Assembly: GCA_964627055.1 (NCBI GenBank)
Contig: CAZVGV010000008.1
Span: 1 to 35,440, forward strand
Direction: 5' to 3'
Length of the DNA: 35,440 nucleotides
Origin: JBBTQS01 sp964627055
GTDB taxonomy: Bacteria; Patescibacteriota; Patescibacteriia; Magasanikbacterales; JBBTQS01
Position numbers and translations under genes: made by a program. The notes under the pieces were generated by a model that was not told where the DNA came from, searched no databases, and saw only the letters and a list, made by a program, of their open reading frames with translations. Position 1 is the first letter of the stretch. Each line of letters opens with the position of its first letter. Shown in pieces: positions 7,703 through 15,950 of the stretch.

Positions 7703-8915
7703 CGTACGGCTGCTCGCGCTGCTTGTGCTCGTTGCTTTTTTTGCTGCGCCATTTGCGCCGTCTCAACGGCCTGCTCGCGCTGCAACAGAAGACGTCAACT
7801 CGTTACAACGGTCTATCGATCAGAAAAATGCAAAGATCAAAGAGATTCAAGCAAAGATCGAAAGTTACAAGCAGGTGATCGATAAAAAGAAATTGGAACG
7901 GGCAAGCCTGAGTAATCAGGTGGATCTTATAACTAACCGTATCCAAAAAACGCTCCTGGATATTGAACAAACACAATTACAGACCGAGGAGCTCGAATTG
8001 GAACTCGCAGCCATTGAGATCACGTTAGAAGACACTGTGCAAAAAATTCGTTCACAGGAAGCGTTGATCGGTGCAATGCTGCGCGCCATTCAGTCTCTCG
8101 ATGCACGCAATAGCGTTGAAGTGCTGGCGTCGGGCACGAGTTTGACAGAGTTTTTTTCATCTGTGCAACAGCATAAGCAGTTGCAGCGTTCTCTCGCGGA
8201 TTCGATGCGCCTGTTGACGAAGGCTCGTGCAGAACTCGAATCTGCAAAGATAGCCAAGGAAAGCAAAAAGAAAACACTGACACTTCTTGAAGAAGCTCTG
8301 CAGGCGAAGAAAGAGTCCTTGTCCGGTGAAAAGAATGTAAAGAGCACGCTGATTCAAGAAACAGCATCCTCTGAGAAAAAATTCACATCACTTGTCGATA
8401 ATCTGCGCCGCGAGTATGAGCAAACAGAAGCGGAGATTGCATCGATAGAGCGTCAGATGCGAGCGAAGCTCGACACAAAGGCATTTGATCCGTCAGCACC
8501 ACAGACATTTGCATGGCCAGTGCCAAGTCGTTACATTACTACGTATTTCCGTGATACTGATTACCCATATCGTCATGTCTTTGAACATTCTGGGTTAGAC
8601 ATACGCGCAGCGCAAAAAACGCCCATTCGAGCAGCAAGTTCAGGATTTGTCGCACGCGCACAACGGTGTAGTAGCTCGCTTTGTTATTCGTACACGCTTA
8701 TCGTGCACCAAAATCAGGTTTCCACATTATACGGTCACATGTCGTCGATCATTGTAAATGAAGGGGACTTCATTACCCAGGGCGACATTATTGGCTATTC
8801 AGGCGGAACGCCAGGCACGGTGGGGGCAGGCCCGTTTGTAACGGGTCCGCATTTGCATTTCGAAACACGTGTTAACGGAATTCCAGTTAACCCACTTAAT
8901 TACGTACAACCCTAA
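7674..8915 (+). CDS. secreted coiled-coil M23 peptidase (LytM/EnvC-like)
   Basis: The protein has 413 residues. It starts with MHSLPRHTANVRLLALLVLVAFFAAPFA, a signal peptide or anchor, then a long charged coiled coil (roughly residues 45-265), then a C-terminal LytM/M23 domain. The zinc ligands are visible: His305 and Asp309 (HSGLD), and the HLH pair at 393-395, with the usual GTVGAG...TGP lead-in. The architecture matches EnvC/NlpD-type regulators and peptidases, but the intact ligands predict a true endopeptidase that cuts peptidoglycan cross-links, probably at division. The start was placed at 7674, which overlaps gltX by 29 nt, because the signal peptide begins there and T precedes the ATG. 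Confidence 0.9.
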   Translation: MHSLPRHTANVRLLALLVLVAFFAAPFAPSQRPARAATEDVNSLQRSIDQKNAKIKEIQAKIESYKQVIDKKKLERASLSNQVDLITNRIQKTLLDIEQTQLQTEELELELAAIEITLEDTVQKIRSQEALIGAMLRAIQSLDARNSVEVLASGTSLTEFFSSVQQHKQLQRSLADSMRLLTKARAELESAKIAKESKKKTLTLLEEALQAKKESLSGEKNVKSTLIQETASSEKKFTSLVDNLRREYEQTEAEIASIERQMRAKLDTKAFDPSAPQTFAWPVPSRYITTYFRDTDYPYRHVFEHSGLDIRAAQKTPIRAASSGFVARAQRCSSSLCYSYTLIVHQNQVSTLYGHMSSIIVNEGDFITQGDIIGYSGGTPGTVGAGPFVTGPHLHFETRVNGIPVNPLNYVQP

Positions 8916-8924
8916 TGTATATCT

Positions 8925-9029
8925 ATGGCAAGCAAACCTGAATACTCTGCCTTTGTTGGTGTGTTACTCCTGTTCTACGGATTGCTCATCTGGCTTGGAA
9001 CGTATATCTGGCGAGCAATAAGTAGCTAG
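8925..9029 (+). CDS. 34-residue single-span membrane peptide
   Basis: A short frame encodes MASKPEYSA, then a hydrophobic span of about 20 residues (FVGVLLLFYGLLIWLGTYIW), then RAISS. It sits 9 nt after the M23 peptidase gene and directly before a strong terminator, so it would be the last gene of this plus-strand transcript. The ATG is preceded by T (TCT ATG), the start context of most genes in this window. No family is recognised. A membrane microprotein linked to the neighbouring peptidase or glycosyltransferase is possible, but this is inference from position and hydrophobicity only. Confidence 0.5.
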   Translation: MASKPEYSAFVGVLLLFYGLLIWLGTYIWRAISS

Positions 9030-9038
9030 TGTCACAGC

Positions 9039-9084
9039 AAATCAAAACACCATGCGACAAATTTGAAGCATGGTGTTTTGATTT
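9039..9084. terminator. bidirectional intrinsic terminator
   Basis: A perfect 17-bp inverted repeat (9039-9055 and 9068-9084) encloses a 12-nt loop. Its core is ACACCATGC/GCATGGTGT, and the arms run into A-rich and T-rich ends, so both transcripts would carry a stem followed by a U-rich tail. It lies between convergent transcription units: the 34-residue peptide ends at 9029 and the 9092-10369 gene ends at 9092. Confidence 0.88.
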
Positions 9085-9091
9085 ATCGGCA

Positions 9092-10369
9092 TTACTTGGA
9101 GTTGTAGCGCGTGCCAATTGTTGTGGTCTGTGTGTAGACTTCAGCATCTCCACCAAGGATCATCTGGTCGATCTTGGTTACAAATGAGTCAGACTCCATT
9201 CGTTCTATGTCCATGTTCTCGAGTCCCTTGATCACCACAGCGATTACACGTTGCGCACCAGGTGCTATTGTAATGTCTAGGAACGTGAACTTTTGTGCCT
9301 GAAGACTATTACGAATTGACGTTCCAGCACCCACGTTCTTGTAAGAAAGCACCGTACCGTGTGCAGGAGAGCTAGGTGTAACATCGATCAGTTCAATTGT
9401 CTTTGCAATTGCGTCGGATGCTGCGTTGACCGTATTGAAGCTGAACCAGAGCTCCTGCACTGTTTGGGACAGTGTTGAGTTGTTGTACACAAAGAAACGA
9501 CCGACCTCGACATTTTCCTGTCGCAACGAACCAGTTTCTGGGGCACTGCTGTGTGCGGAGACATACAGATCGTAATAGGTCACGAACGTTCCGGACTCTT
9601 CTATAAGATCATGTCCCTGACTGTCTGAAACTGTAAGGGTGTATGCGTACTTTGATCGAGGCGATAGATTAGAAAGTGCGAAGCTGTGCTTTGTTGCTGG
9701 AACCGCAGAACTACGTGTAATACTCTCGAGAGCAGAGCCGTCGATTGGTCGATAGCTGAGCTTCACGTTGGATGGTGCAGTGGTCTCAACACGAACATCT
9801 CCTGCAGTTTTCGTAGAAGCAGTAAAGGATCGTGTAACAATATCAAGCGCAACTGGTGGCTCTTCAACAACAGGAGGTGTAGAAGTTGTCGTCTGTGTGT
9901 CGGGGTCGGGGAGTGTGCCCACAATTCGGTAGCTCGTAAAGAAGCCATCCGGGATATCGCGCACCTCGGTGAAGGACTTGCCCAGAGAATGGAACACCTT
10001 TTCAGATGGGATTGCGGTGAGCTCGAGATCGCCACTCACAAGATAGACAGTAGGGAGTGATGGAGATTTTACGACACTACCGACCTTGAAGCTCTTCACT
10101 CTTCGAACGGGGAGGGAAGCAAGCACAGATGCGTCGACGGTTTTTACTGCAGAAAAATTCTTACCGTACCAGGACTCGTACACTGATTGCATTTGAAAAA
10201 CAAGACGCGTGCTATCAGAAGCTACCTCATAGACTGCGGAGGAGCTGGCTGACTTCACAAGGTCGCCAGCAATGAGCTCCGATGTCGTCTGTGCCGAAAC
10301 ATCAGCAGACAGGAGTGAAGAAGTAATAGCTGTGAGCAGAACAAGGTACCAGGTAGCGTTTGGCCGCAT
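9092..10369 (-). CDS. secreted surface protein with two surface repeats and a fibronectin-like domain
   Basis: The protein has 425 residues with an N-terminal signal peptide (cleavage near VSA-QTT). Residues ~30-155 hold two copies of the Parcubacteria-type repeat (GDLVKSASSSAVYEV..., GSVVKSPSLPTVYLV..., each followed by a 'V.ESWYGK' or 'KVFHSLGK' segment), related to the repeats in the 1325-2722 gene. A Thr/Pro/Glu-rich linker follows, then a fibronectin type III-like stretch (KLSYRPI...HSFALSNLSPRSKYAYTLTV) and a C-terminal beta-rich domain without obvious family. It is probably displayed on the cell surface. The gene stands alone, with its own promoter (10462-10491) and a downstream terminator. 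Confidence 0.7.
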   Translation of the reverse strand: MRPNATWYLVLLTAITSSLLSADVSAQTTSELIAGDLVKSASSSAVYEVASDSTRLVFQMQSVYESWYGKNFSAVKTVDASVLASLPVRRVKSFKVGSVVKSPSLPTVYLVSGDLELTAIPSEKVFHSLGKSFTEVRDIPDGFFTSYRIVGTLPDPDTQTTTSTPPVVEEPPVALDIVTRSFTASTKTAGDVRVETTAPSNVKLSYRPIDGSALESITRSSAVPATKHSFALSNLSPRSKYAYTLTVSDSQGHDLIEESGTFVTYYDLYVSAHSSAPETGSLRQENVEVGRFFVYNNSTLSQTVQELWFSFNTVNAASDAIAKTIELIDVTPSSPAHGTVLSYKNVGAGTSIRNSLQAQKFTFLDITIAPGAQRVIAVVIKGLENMDIERMESDSFVTKIDQMILGGDAEVYTQTTTIGTRYNSK

Positions 10370-10445
10370 AGTGCAACATCCGTTAATAGCTATAGTATAC
10401 AGGAAAGATCTATTGTTGGGGAGCCTGTGGAAGACTCAGGATATA

Positions 10446-10473
10446 GCGTCGCACAATGTTTATTATACGACGC
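10446..10473. repeat. inverted repeat around a -10 box, possible operator
   Basis: GCGTCG (10446-10451) and CGACGC (10468-10473) are perfect 6-bp arms 16 nt apart. They enclose the TATAAT box of the promoter for the 9092-10369 gene. The layout fits a dimeric regulator site, but it could be chance. Confidence 0.35.
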
Positions 10474-10491
10474 AACAGAATAAGCTTTCAA
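10462..10491 (-). promoter_or_regulatory. promoter of the 9092-10369 surface-protein gene
   Basis: On the minus strand, TTGAAA (10486-10491) is followed after 18 nt by a perfect TATAAT (10462-10467). The predicted start is near 10455, giving a leader of about 86 nt. A second -10-like TATACT at 10394-10399 lies nearer the ATG but has no good -35. The 146-nt gap at 10370-10515 otherwise holds only a weak AATAAGCT/AGCTTATT inverted repeat near the ftsQ stop. Confidence 0.6.
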
Positions 10492-10515
10492 AAACACAAG
10501 GTCTTACCATACAGC

Positions 10516-11532
10516 TTATTTCCTTAGAATTACCTCACCAGGCCTTCTAAGGTCCAGCTGTCGGTAGCTTGGTGCCTTCTGTAGGCGCAGGTATTCAAAA
10601 AGCAATTCATTCTGGGACTCAAACGAGTTTCGCAAGTCGTACCAATATATGATTTCAGCGCCGCCGCGGCGTGAGTCTAGGACAACGTGACCTAGGGTGT
10701 ATGGATCACCCGCTGGGTCGTACACAAGGTATTGAAGTTCGTCACGAGGCACTCCTCCTCTCTCTCGGTACCCATCCGATTTGGTAAGTGTCGTAAAATC
10801 TATGAACCGAGAAAAGAGTGCTGTTGGAATTGGAGACACTGCTGCATCACCTTCCCATGAGCGAAGGACAAGTGTCGGAGCGTTCAGTTTTTTACCTTCT
10901 GCGAATAGCTGTGCTCGTACGTTCACTGGTATCGCGGTCGTGGGCGTGACAGGTGTGGATGTGGTAGTAGTTGACACCCCACTTCCCTCCCCGGTCTTTG
11001 CTGTGATTGTTGGTGTAGAAACACTGGTAAGTTGTGATACGGTTCCTTGTGTTGTTATTCGCACGATTCGTCCTTGGTGCGCTGCAACAATACTGTCGCT
11101 TTTTTCTACTAAATGTACGATGAGTGTGTTGGGGAACTTTTTTTCTATTTGTAGAGACTGCACTGCGAATTGATTGCGAAGATCCTCTTCAAGTTTGGGA
11201 GTAGAAAAGAGGAAGAAATTTCCTCGCAGCGAGAGTGCGCCTGTACCCTTTGTTGCCGCAAGAACGGCATCTCGATATTGTTCTGGGTTTCTGGTCTCCT
11301 GCGCGTTTACCGTGATGTGGCGAAGGAAAAAATAGGGATGCCAAAGAAGTAATGCTGCCCACACGATCAACAGGATCGCGAGTGCAATACTCAAAACACG
11401 CGGTGTGCGCCACCATGGTAGGACAGGTGCCACAAAACGATCTCGGACATAGACTTTTTCTGTGTCCGAGGCGTTCCAGCTTCGTTGATAACGATTACGC
11501 CGCTTGTTGCGGTTCCATACGTTCCCCTCCAT
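10516..11532 (-). CDS. ftsQ: cell-division protein FtsQ/DivIB-like
   Basis: The 338-residue protein has a basic cytoplasmic N-terminus (~40 residues), one membrane span (VLSIALAILLIVWAALLLW, about 46-64), then a POTRA-like segment ('FFLRHITVNAQETRNPEQYRDAVLAA', 'FPNTLIVHLVEK') as in FtsQ/DivIB. FtsQ bridges early and late divisome proteins in the envelope. A Thr/Pro-rich insert (about 180-205) separates POTRA from the C-terminal beta domain, which is unusual. It overlaps the end of serS by 38 nt, and there is no alternative start inside the non-overlapping part before the conserved region. Usual neighbours (murC, ddl, ftsA, ftsZ) are absent here. Confidence 0.78.
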   Translation of the reverse strand: MEGNVWNRNKRRNRYQRSWNASDTEKVYVRDRFVAPVLPWWRTPRVLSIALAILLIVWAALLLWHPYFFLRHITVNAQETRNPEQYRDAVLAATKGTGALSLRGNFFLFSTPKLEEDLRNQFAVQSLQIEKKFPNTLIVHLVEKSDSIVAAHQGRIVRITTQGTVSQLTSVSTPTITAKTGEGSGVSTTTTSTPVTPTTAIPVNVRAQLFAEGKKLNAPTLVLRSWEGDAAVSPIPTALFSRFIDFTTLTKSDGYRERGGVPRDELQYLVYDPAGDPYTLGHVVLDSRRGGAEIIYWYDLRNSFESQNELLFEYLRLQKAPSYRQLDLRRPGEVILRK

Positions 11533-12757
11533 AGTATGGTCTCAACACATCAGGGATCGTAACCGATCCGTCTTCGTGCTGGAAATTTTCGAGAATAGCG
11601 AGCAAGGTGCGGTCTGCCGTAACAGTATTGTTGAGCGCATGCGCAAGCACGGTCTTTCCCTCCGCGTCCTTCATGCGGATGTTCAATCTTCGAGTCTGAT
11701 AATCTGTAGTATTGCTTGCACTTCCAACTTCACGGTATCGGTTCTGCCCTGGGAACCACGCCTCGATATCAATTGTCTTTGCGCTTTGGGCACCCGTATC
11801 ACCGCTGCACAATTGCAACGTTCTGAAGGCAATGCCTAGTGATCGGTAGAATTCGCAGGAAATAGCAACCATTTTCTCGTGGAAGTCCCAGGATTCCTGT
11901 GGTGCACACAACACAACCATTTCTACTTTGTTGAACTGGTGTACACGAAGAATGCCCTTGGTGTCCTTTCCATAACTACCCGCTTCACGACGGAAGCACG
12001 GTGAGAAGCCAACGTATTTGAGTGCACCGGTTGCAAGTGGCAACGTTTCATCAGCATGCATGGCCATGAGAGCTTGTTCGGACGTGCCGATCAGGTACAG
12101 GTTATCTTCGCCAGGATTCACGGCGTACACTTCATTACGGCCATTTGGGAAATACCCTGTGCCATAGAGCGCCTGCTCCCCTACGAGAATTGGCGGCAAC
12201 GTAAGTGTAAATCCACGAGCCATCATGAAATCCATCGCGTAATTCATGAGTGCACGCTCGAGTCGAGCAACAGCGCCGCGCAAATAATAGAAGCGGGATC
12301 CAGCTACTTTTGCCCCTCGCTCGATATCAATCCCATTAGCAGCGGCAATGTCGAAGTGCTCTTTCGGCTCAAACGTGAATGTGGGGATGACCCCTTCTTT
12401 TGCGAGCTCTACATTGTGCTCTTCGTCCGGTCCAACTGGAACTGAAGCGTCGAGTACGTTGGGAATAGAAGCAAGAAGTGCCTTACGTTGTGCCTCTGTT
12501 GCGGTCTGTGTTTCCTCGAGAGCTTGAATTTGTGCGCGCAATGCCTGCAATGCCTCGATTTCTTCAGGGGATGGCTTGGATTTAGACCGTGCGTTACGGT
12601 CGCTGCGCAACTGATTGATTTGCGTGTCAGCAGCGCGCCAGGTTTCATCGAGTGCAACAATTTCGTCAACAATACTGACCAGTTGTAATTTATTACGATT
12701 ACGCAGGCTTGTAAGAAGTTCTTCCTTGCGTTCGCGGATGTAGATAGGGTCAATCAT
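11495..12757 (-). CDS. serS: seryl-tRNA synthetase
   Basis: This 420-residue class II synthetase has the long N-terminal coiled-coil arm (about 30-105, charged and heptad-like), which recognises the extra arm of tRNA-Ser. The catalytic core has motif 2 (FSPCFRREAGSYGKDTKGILRVHQF) and motif 3 (LNNTVTADRTLLAILENFQ). It charges tRNA-Ser and supplies Ser-tRNA for selenocysteine where that is used. The start overlaps the stop of the upstream nucleotidyltransferase-Nudix gene by 8 nt; T precedes the ATG and no Shine-Dalgarno site is seen. Confidence 0.97.
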   Translation of the reverse strand: MIDPIYIRERKEELLTSLRNRNKLQLVSIVDEIVALDETWRAADTQINQLRSDRNARSKSKPSPEEIEALQALRAQIQALEETQTATEAQRKALLASIPNVLDASVPVGPDEEHNVELAKEGVIPTFTFEPKEHFDIAAANGIDIERGAKVAGSRFYYLRGAVARLERALMNYAMDFMMARGFTLTLPPILVGEQALYGTGYFPNGRNEVYAVNPGEDNLYLIGTSEQALMAMHADETLPLATGALKYVGFSPCFRREAGSYGKDTKGILRVHQFNKVEMVVLCAPQESWDFHEKMVAISCEFYRSLGIAFRTLQLCSGDTGAQSAKTIDIEAWFPGQNRYREVGSASNTTDYQTRRLNIRMKDAEGKTVLAHALNNTVTADRTLLAILENFQHEDGSVTIPDVLRPYYGGERMEPQQAA

Positions 12758-13601
12758 AGAAAGCGTATTTTTGTGCGAGTCTCAGCATTTCTCGGTTCTT
12801 GGGTAACAGGTCCTTGCGCAAAGCCAATGGGAAGGTGTACCAACCCGTTGCGAGTACCTCGCGAGACGAGATGCGTAGATGCGATGGAAGGAGGGTGCAT
12901 AGGTACGGCATGAGGACGACCTGCACTCTTCCCCAGTCATACACTTTATAGTTCGTGTAGATCCGAGAAAGTAGTCGTTCAGGGCGCACAGAGTATCCGG
13001 TTTCCTCTTTTACTTCACGGACAAGGCATTCCTCAACGGTTTCTCCCCATTCAACAGATCCGCCAGGGAACTCCCATTTTTTGTGGTTTACTGTCCCTGG
13101 ATCATTGCGCTGCTGTAGGAATACCTTACCATTGTGGATAATGATCGCAAGGGGGACGAGAAAAACCTTAGCATCTTCAGATACTTTCTTGGTTTTCTCC
13201 CCTTTTTTGATCAACGTGCTTTTGTATTGATCCTCGTGGAATGAGTCGAGACGAACTACTCGTGTGTGGAGTCCAAGTGATCGAATGCGCTCCATGAGTC
13301 CGTCAACAAAGGCATGCTGGTCATACCCCAACGCGATAACATCCGGACGTACTTGTCGGAGCGATGCGTACATGTCTGCAGTGTCACCCAACAGTACGTC
13401 GTCTACACAGCGCATTTCGCGCACGAGCGCCATGCGCGCTGCTTCATCGAGTGCTGGTTTGTGATGCTTTACCTTGGTGACGGTACTATTGCGTGCAATG
13501 ACTACGGTTAGATGATCGCCAAGTTTGCGAGCAGACGACAAAAAATGCACATGCCCTGGATGCAGAAAATCAAATGTCCCGAACACAAGCACTTTTTTCA
13601 T
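12750..13601 (-). CDS. RibL-like cytidylyltransferase-fold enzyme fused to a Nudix hydrolase
   Basis: The protein has 283 residues and two domains. Residues 1-133 are a class I nucleotidyltransferase with the HxGH motif (His14-Pro-Gly-His17) in FGTFDFLHPGH. The segments VVIARNSTVTKVKHHKPAL and VIALGYDQ closely resemble archaeal FAD synthase RibL and, more distantly, glycerol-3-phosphate cytidylyltransferase. Residues 145-283 are a Nudix domain with a complete Nudix box at 181-203 (GX5EX7REVKEETGY). The likely reaction of the first half is FMN + ATP to FAD + PPi, but CDP-glycerol-type synthesis cannot be excluded. The second half would hydrolyse a nucleoside-diphosphate-linked compound. The gene overlaps serS by 8 nt and lies 18 nt after the MYG1-like gene. 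Confidence 0.82.
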   Translation of the reverse strand: MKKVLVFGTFDFLHPGHVHFLSSARKLGDHLTVVIARNSTVTKVKHHKPALDEAARMALVREMRCVDDVLLGDTADMYASLRQVRPDVIALGYDQHAFVDGLMERIRSLGLHTRVVRLDSFHEDQYKSTLIKKGEKTKKVSEDAKVFLVPLAIIIHNGKVFLQQRNDPGTVNHKKWEFPGGSVEWGETVEECLVREVKEETGYSVRPERLLSRIYTNYKVYDWGRVQVVLMPYLCTLLPSHLRISSREVLATGWYTFPLALRKDLLPKNREMLRLAQKYAFYD

Positions 13602-13619
13602 ATGGATACAGAATGAGCG

Positions 13620-14450
13620 TTACGCTTGTTGCAACAAGGTCACGAGCTGGCGCGATGAGAGTGACGAGAGTGCGCGGTTGGCAGAGACATCAGATCCACA
13701 AATCAACATTTTGTTGCTGTGGTGCAGATACCAATCAGCGTCAGGTTCGAGTTCGCGAACCTTCTTCGCAACTGCCGTAAGATCCACTTCAGAATCATTA
13801 CGTGATTTCACTGAGAGATAGTGGGTTGCAGGATTGCTGTACACAAAAAGTACATAGTCCTGCTCATAGGCAATACGAGCAACAACTTTAGAGCTCACGG
13901 TAGTTGTAACAGCAACCCCTTTCCCCCACGGAGTGGTGAACTCCTTGCGCTTTTTCCAATCGCGCATGCACCATTCTTTTTCGAGAAGTCCTTCGTACAC
14001 TCCTGCAAGATACTGTTCGCCGAATTGAAGCGCACCCTCTGATCCTTCGCCCGTAACACGACCTAAGTACGTAAATACAGACCCGATCATGAATTCGCGT
14101 GTTGGCGATGCGAAAAGCATCCCGTGATCTTCTTCATTAACATACGCAACAAGTGCCTCCATTGCGCGGCGTTCTTCGGGGGTCTTGAGTGCGCAGTCTT
14201 GCTGCTTTTTGCAATATTTCCAGACAAGCGTTGTGGCACTGTCTGCTCGATCTCCCTTGTGTTCATCAAATTGCCCACGTCCAACACCAATTGCAATACG
14301 ATCAGCGCTATCCTTGCGAGTGTACGATGCGTCTGCTGCAATAAATTCCACACGAGCCTTCTTCCACACAGGAAGCGCGCGACGCAGTACCCAAATAGCC
14401 GCTACGTCATCGAGGTGTGGATTCTTGTGCGTGACGAAAAGCTTGGGCAT
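13620..14450 (-). CDS. MYG1/DHH-superfamily-like protein
   Basis: No close family is certain for this 276-residue protein. It has features of the MYG1 branch of DHH-type phosphoesterases: an N-terminal VTHKNPHLDD (His8, Asp14, Asp15) like 'xTHxGxxHxDE', a GRGQFDEH motif (Asp62, His64) like the family 'xxFDHH', and 'SATTLVWKY' like 'SSAGLVWKH'. Such proteins are metal-dependent nucleases or phosphoesterases; human MYG1 is a 3'-5' RNA exonuclease. It lies between lysS (9 nt) and the RibL-Nudix gene (18 nt), so it belongs to the tRNA-synthetase operon, which would suit an RNA-related role. That role is inference. Confidence 0.5.
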   Translation of the reverse strand: MPKLFVTHKNPHLDDVAAIWVLRRALPVWKKARVEFIAADASYTRKDSADRIAIGVGRGQFDEHKGDRADSATTLVWKYCKKQQDCALKTPEERRAMEALVAYVNEEDHGMLFASPTREFMIGSVFTYLGRVTGEGSEGALQFGEQYLAGVYEGLLEKEWCMRDWKKRKEFTTPWGKGVAVTTTVSSKVVARIAYEQDYVLFVYSNPATHYLSVKSRNDSEVDLTAVAKKVRELEPDADWYLHHSNKMLICGSDVSANRALSSLSSRQLVTLLQQA

Positions 14451-14459
14451 AGTGTGTGG

Positions 14460-15944
14460 TTACGCTCTGGGACGCATGGTCGGGAAGAGAATCACTTCCT
14501 TGATCGATGCTGCACCTGTGAAGAGCATTGCCATGCGATCAATACCGATGGCTGCACCGCTGGTTGGTGGCATACCGTGTGCCATAGCCTCGATGAAGTC
14601 ATCATCAGTTTTTTGCACATCCTCAATTCCTTTTCCTTCTTTTTCTTTGTTTGCTTCTGCTTCGAATCGCTTACGAAGTTCGAGTGGGTCATTGAGCTCG
14701 CTATAGTTGTTCCCCTGCTCTTGACCGAGTACATAGTGCTCGAAACGTTCTACAAAACGTGGATCAGCTGCGGATTGCTTTGCGAGGGGAGAACTCTCTA
14801 CAGGGTAGTCGTATACAATAGTCGGCTGAATCAATGTGTGTTCAACACGATCCTCGAAGAGTACGGTGAGTAACTCCCCTACGGAAAGGGCAGTTTCTAC
14901 CAAATGTGGTTCTTCAGGCTTGCACTCAAGCGCAGCTTTTTTTGCTTGTGCAAGTGTGTCGTTAGACCATGCGTGATAATCCCATCCCGTTACTTCGCGC
15001 ACTGCTTCCACCATTGTGACGCGACGCCAAGGTGCCTTCACTTCAATGAGATGTTCACCGTGTGGCAATTGAGTTGTACCAAAGAGTTTTTGTGCACAGA
15101 ATTCGTACACGCGCTCAATGAGCGACATGTTGTAACGATAATCTTCGTAGGCACACATCGTCTCGAGCATGGTGAATTCTGGATTGTGCTTGTAGCTTAC
15201 GCCTTCATTGCGGAAAATGCGGCTGATCTCGAAAACGCGCTCCATTCCACCTACAACAAGACGCTTGAGATAGAGCTCAGTTGAGATGCGCAGATACAAA
15301 TCCATGTCGAGTGTATGGTGGTGTGTGACAAATGGTCGAGCAGAAGTGCCTCCATAGAGTGGCTGGAGAACCGGAGTCTCAACTTCTACATACCCTTCGT
15401 TGTACAAGAACTCGCGTACATACTGCACGAGCTTGCTGCGAATTTGGAACCGTTTGTTCACTTCGTCGTTGGCAATGAGGTCGAGGTAGCGCTGACGATA
15501 ACGGATTTCAGTGTCAGCAAGTCCATGCCATTTTTCTGGAAGTGGCAACAATGCCTTCGTAATGAGCGCATAGGTCTGTACTTGCAGACTCTTTTCTCCA
15601 CGCTTTGTCACCATGGCCACGCCCTTCACGCTTACGAAGTCTGCACGATCGATCAGCTCAAGGAACTGATCATATGCTTCGTCGCCTACGTGCTCTTTCT
15701 TGATGAAGAGCTGTACGCTGCCACTCTGATCACGCAAGGTCGCAAACGTCACACCACCCTGGGTGCGAATACTCATGAGACGACCGGCGAGACTTACAGG
15801 AGTCTGCCCTTTCTCAACTACTTCAAATTGTTCAAGAAACGCACTAACAGTGTGCGAGTGTTCAGCGGTCGACGGGTACGCCTGCCACCCAAGCTCTGCA
15901 ATACGCGCGAGCTTGGCTACGCGGATATCATATTCTGACTGCAT
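14460..15944 (-). CDS. lysS: lysyl-tRNA synthetase, class II
   Basis: This 494-residue class II LysRS has an N-terminal OB-fold anticodon-binding domain (GRLMSIRTQGGVTFATLRDQ), motif 2 (FEISRIFRNEGVSYKHNPEFT) and motif 3 (GAAIGIDRMAMLFTG), ending in the typical ILFPTMRP. It charges tRNA-Lys. The length is normal for the family. It starts 6 nt after greA on the same transcript; the -1 base is T. Confidence 0.97.
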   Translation of the reverse strand: MQSEYDIRVAKLARIAELGWQAYPSTAEHSHTVSAFLEQFEVVEKGQTPVSLAGRLMSIRTQGGVTFATLRDQSGSVQLFIKKEHVGDEAYDQFLELIDRADFVSVKGVAMVTKRGEKSLQVQTYALITKALLPLPEKWHGLADTEIRYRQRYLDLIANDEVNKRFQIRSKLVQYVREFLYNEGYVEVETPVLQPLYGGTSARPFVTHHHTLDMDLYLRISTELYLKRLVVGGMERVFEISRIFRNEGVSYKHNPEFTMLETMCAYEDYRYNMSLIERVYEFCAQKLFGTTQLPHGEHLIEVKAPWRRVTMVEAVREVTGWDYHAWSNDTLAQAKKAALECKPEEPHLVETALSVGELLTVLFEDRVEHTLIQPTIVYDYPVESSPLAKQSAADPRFVERFEHYVLGQEQGNNYSELNDPLELRKRFEAEANKEKEGKGIEDVQKTDDDFIEAMAHGMPPTSGAAIGIDRMAMLFTGAASIKEVILFPTMRPRA

Positions 15945-15950
15945 ATGCAG

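Noticed and set aside
14124..14873. 249-codon plus-strand open frame across the lysS/MYG1-like junction
   Set aside because: It runs antisense to two supported genes and has a composition unlike the other proteins here.
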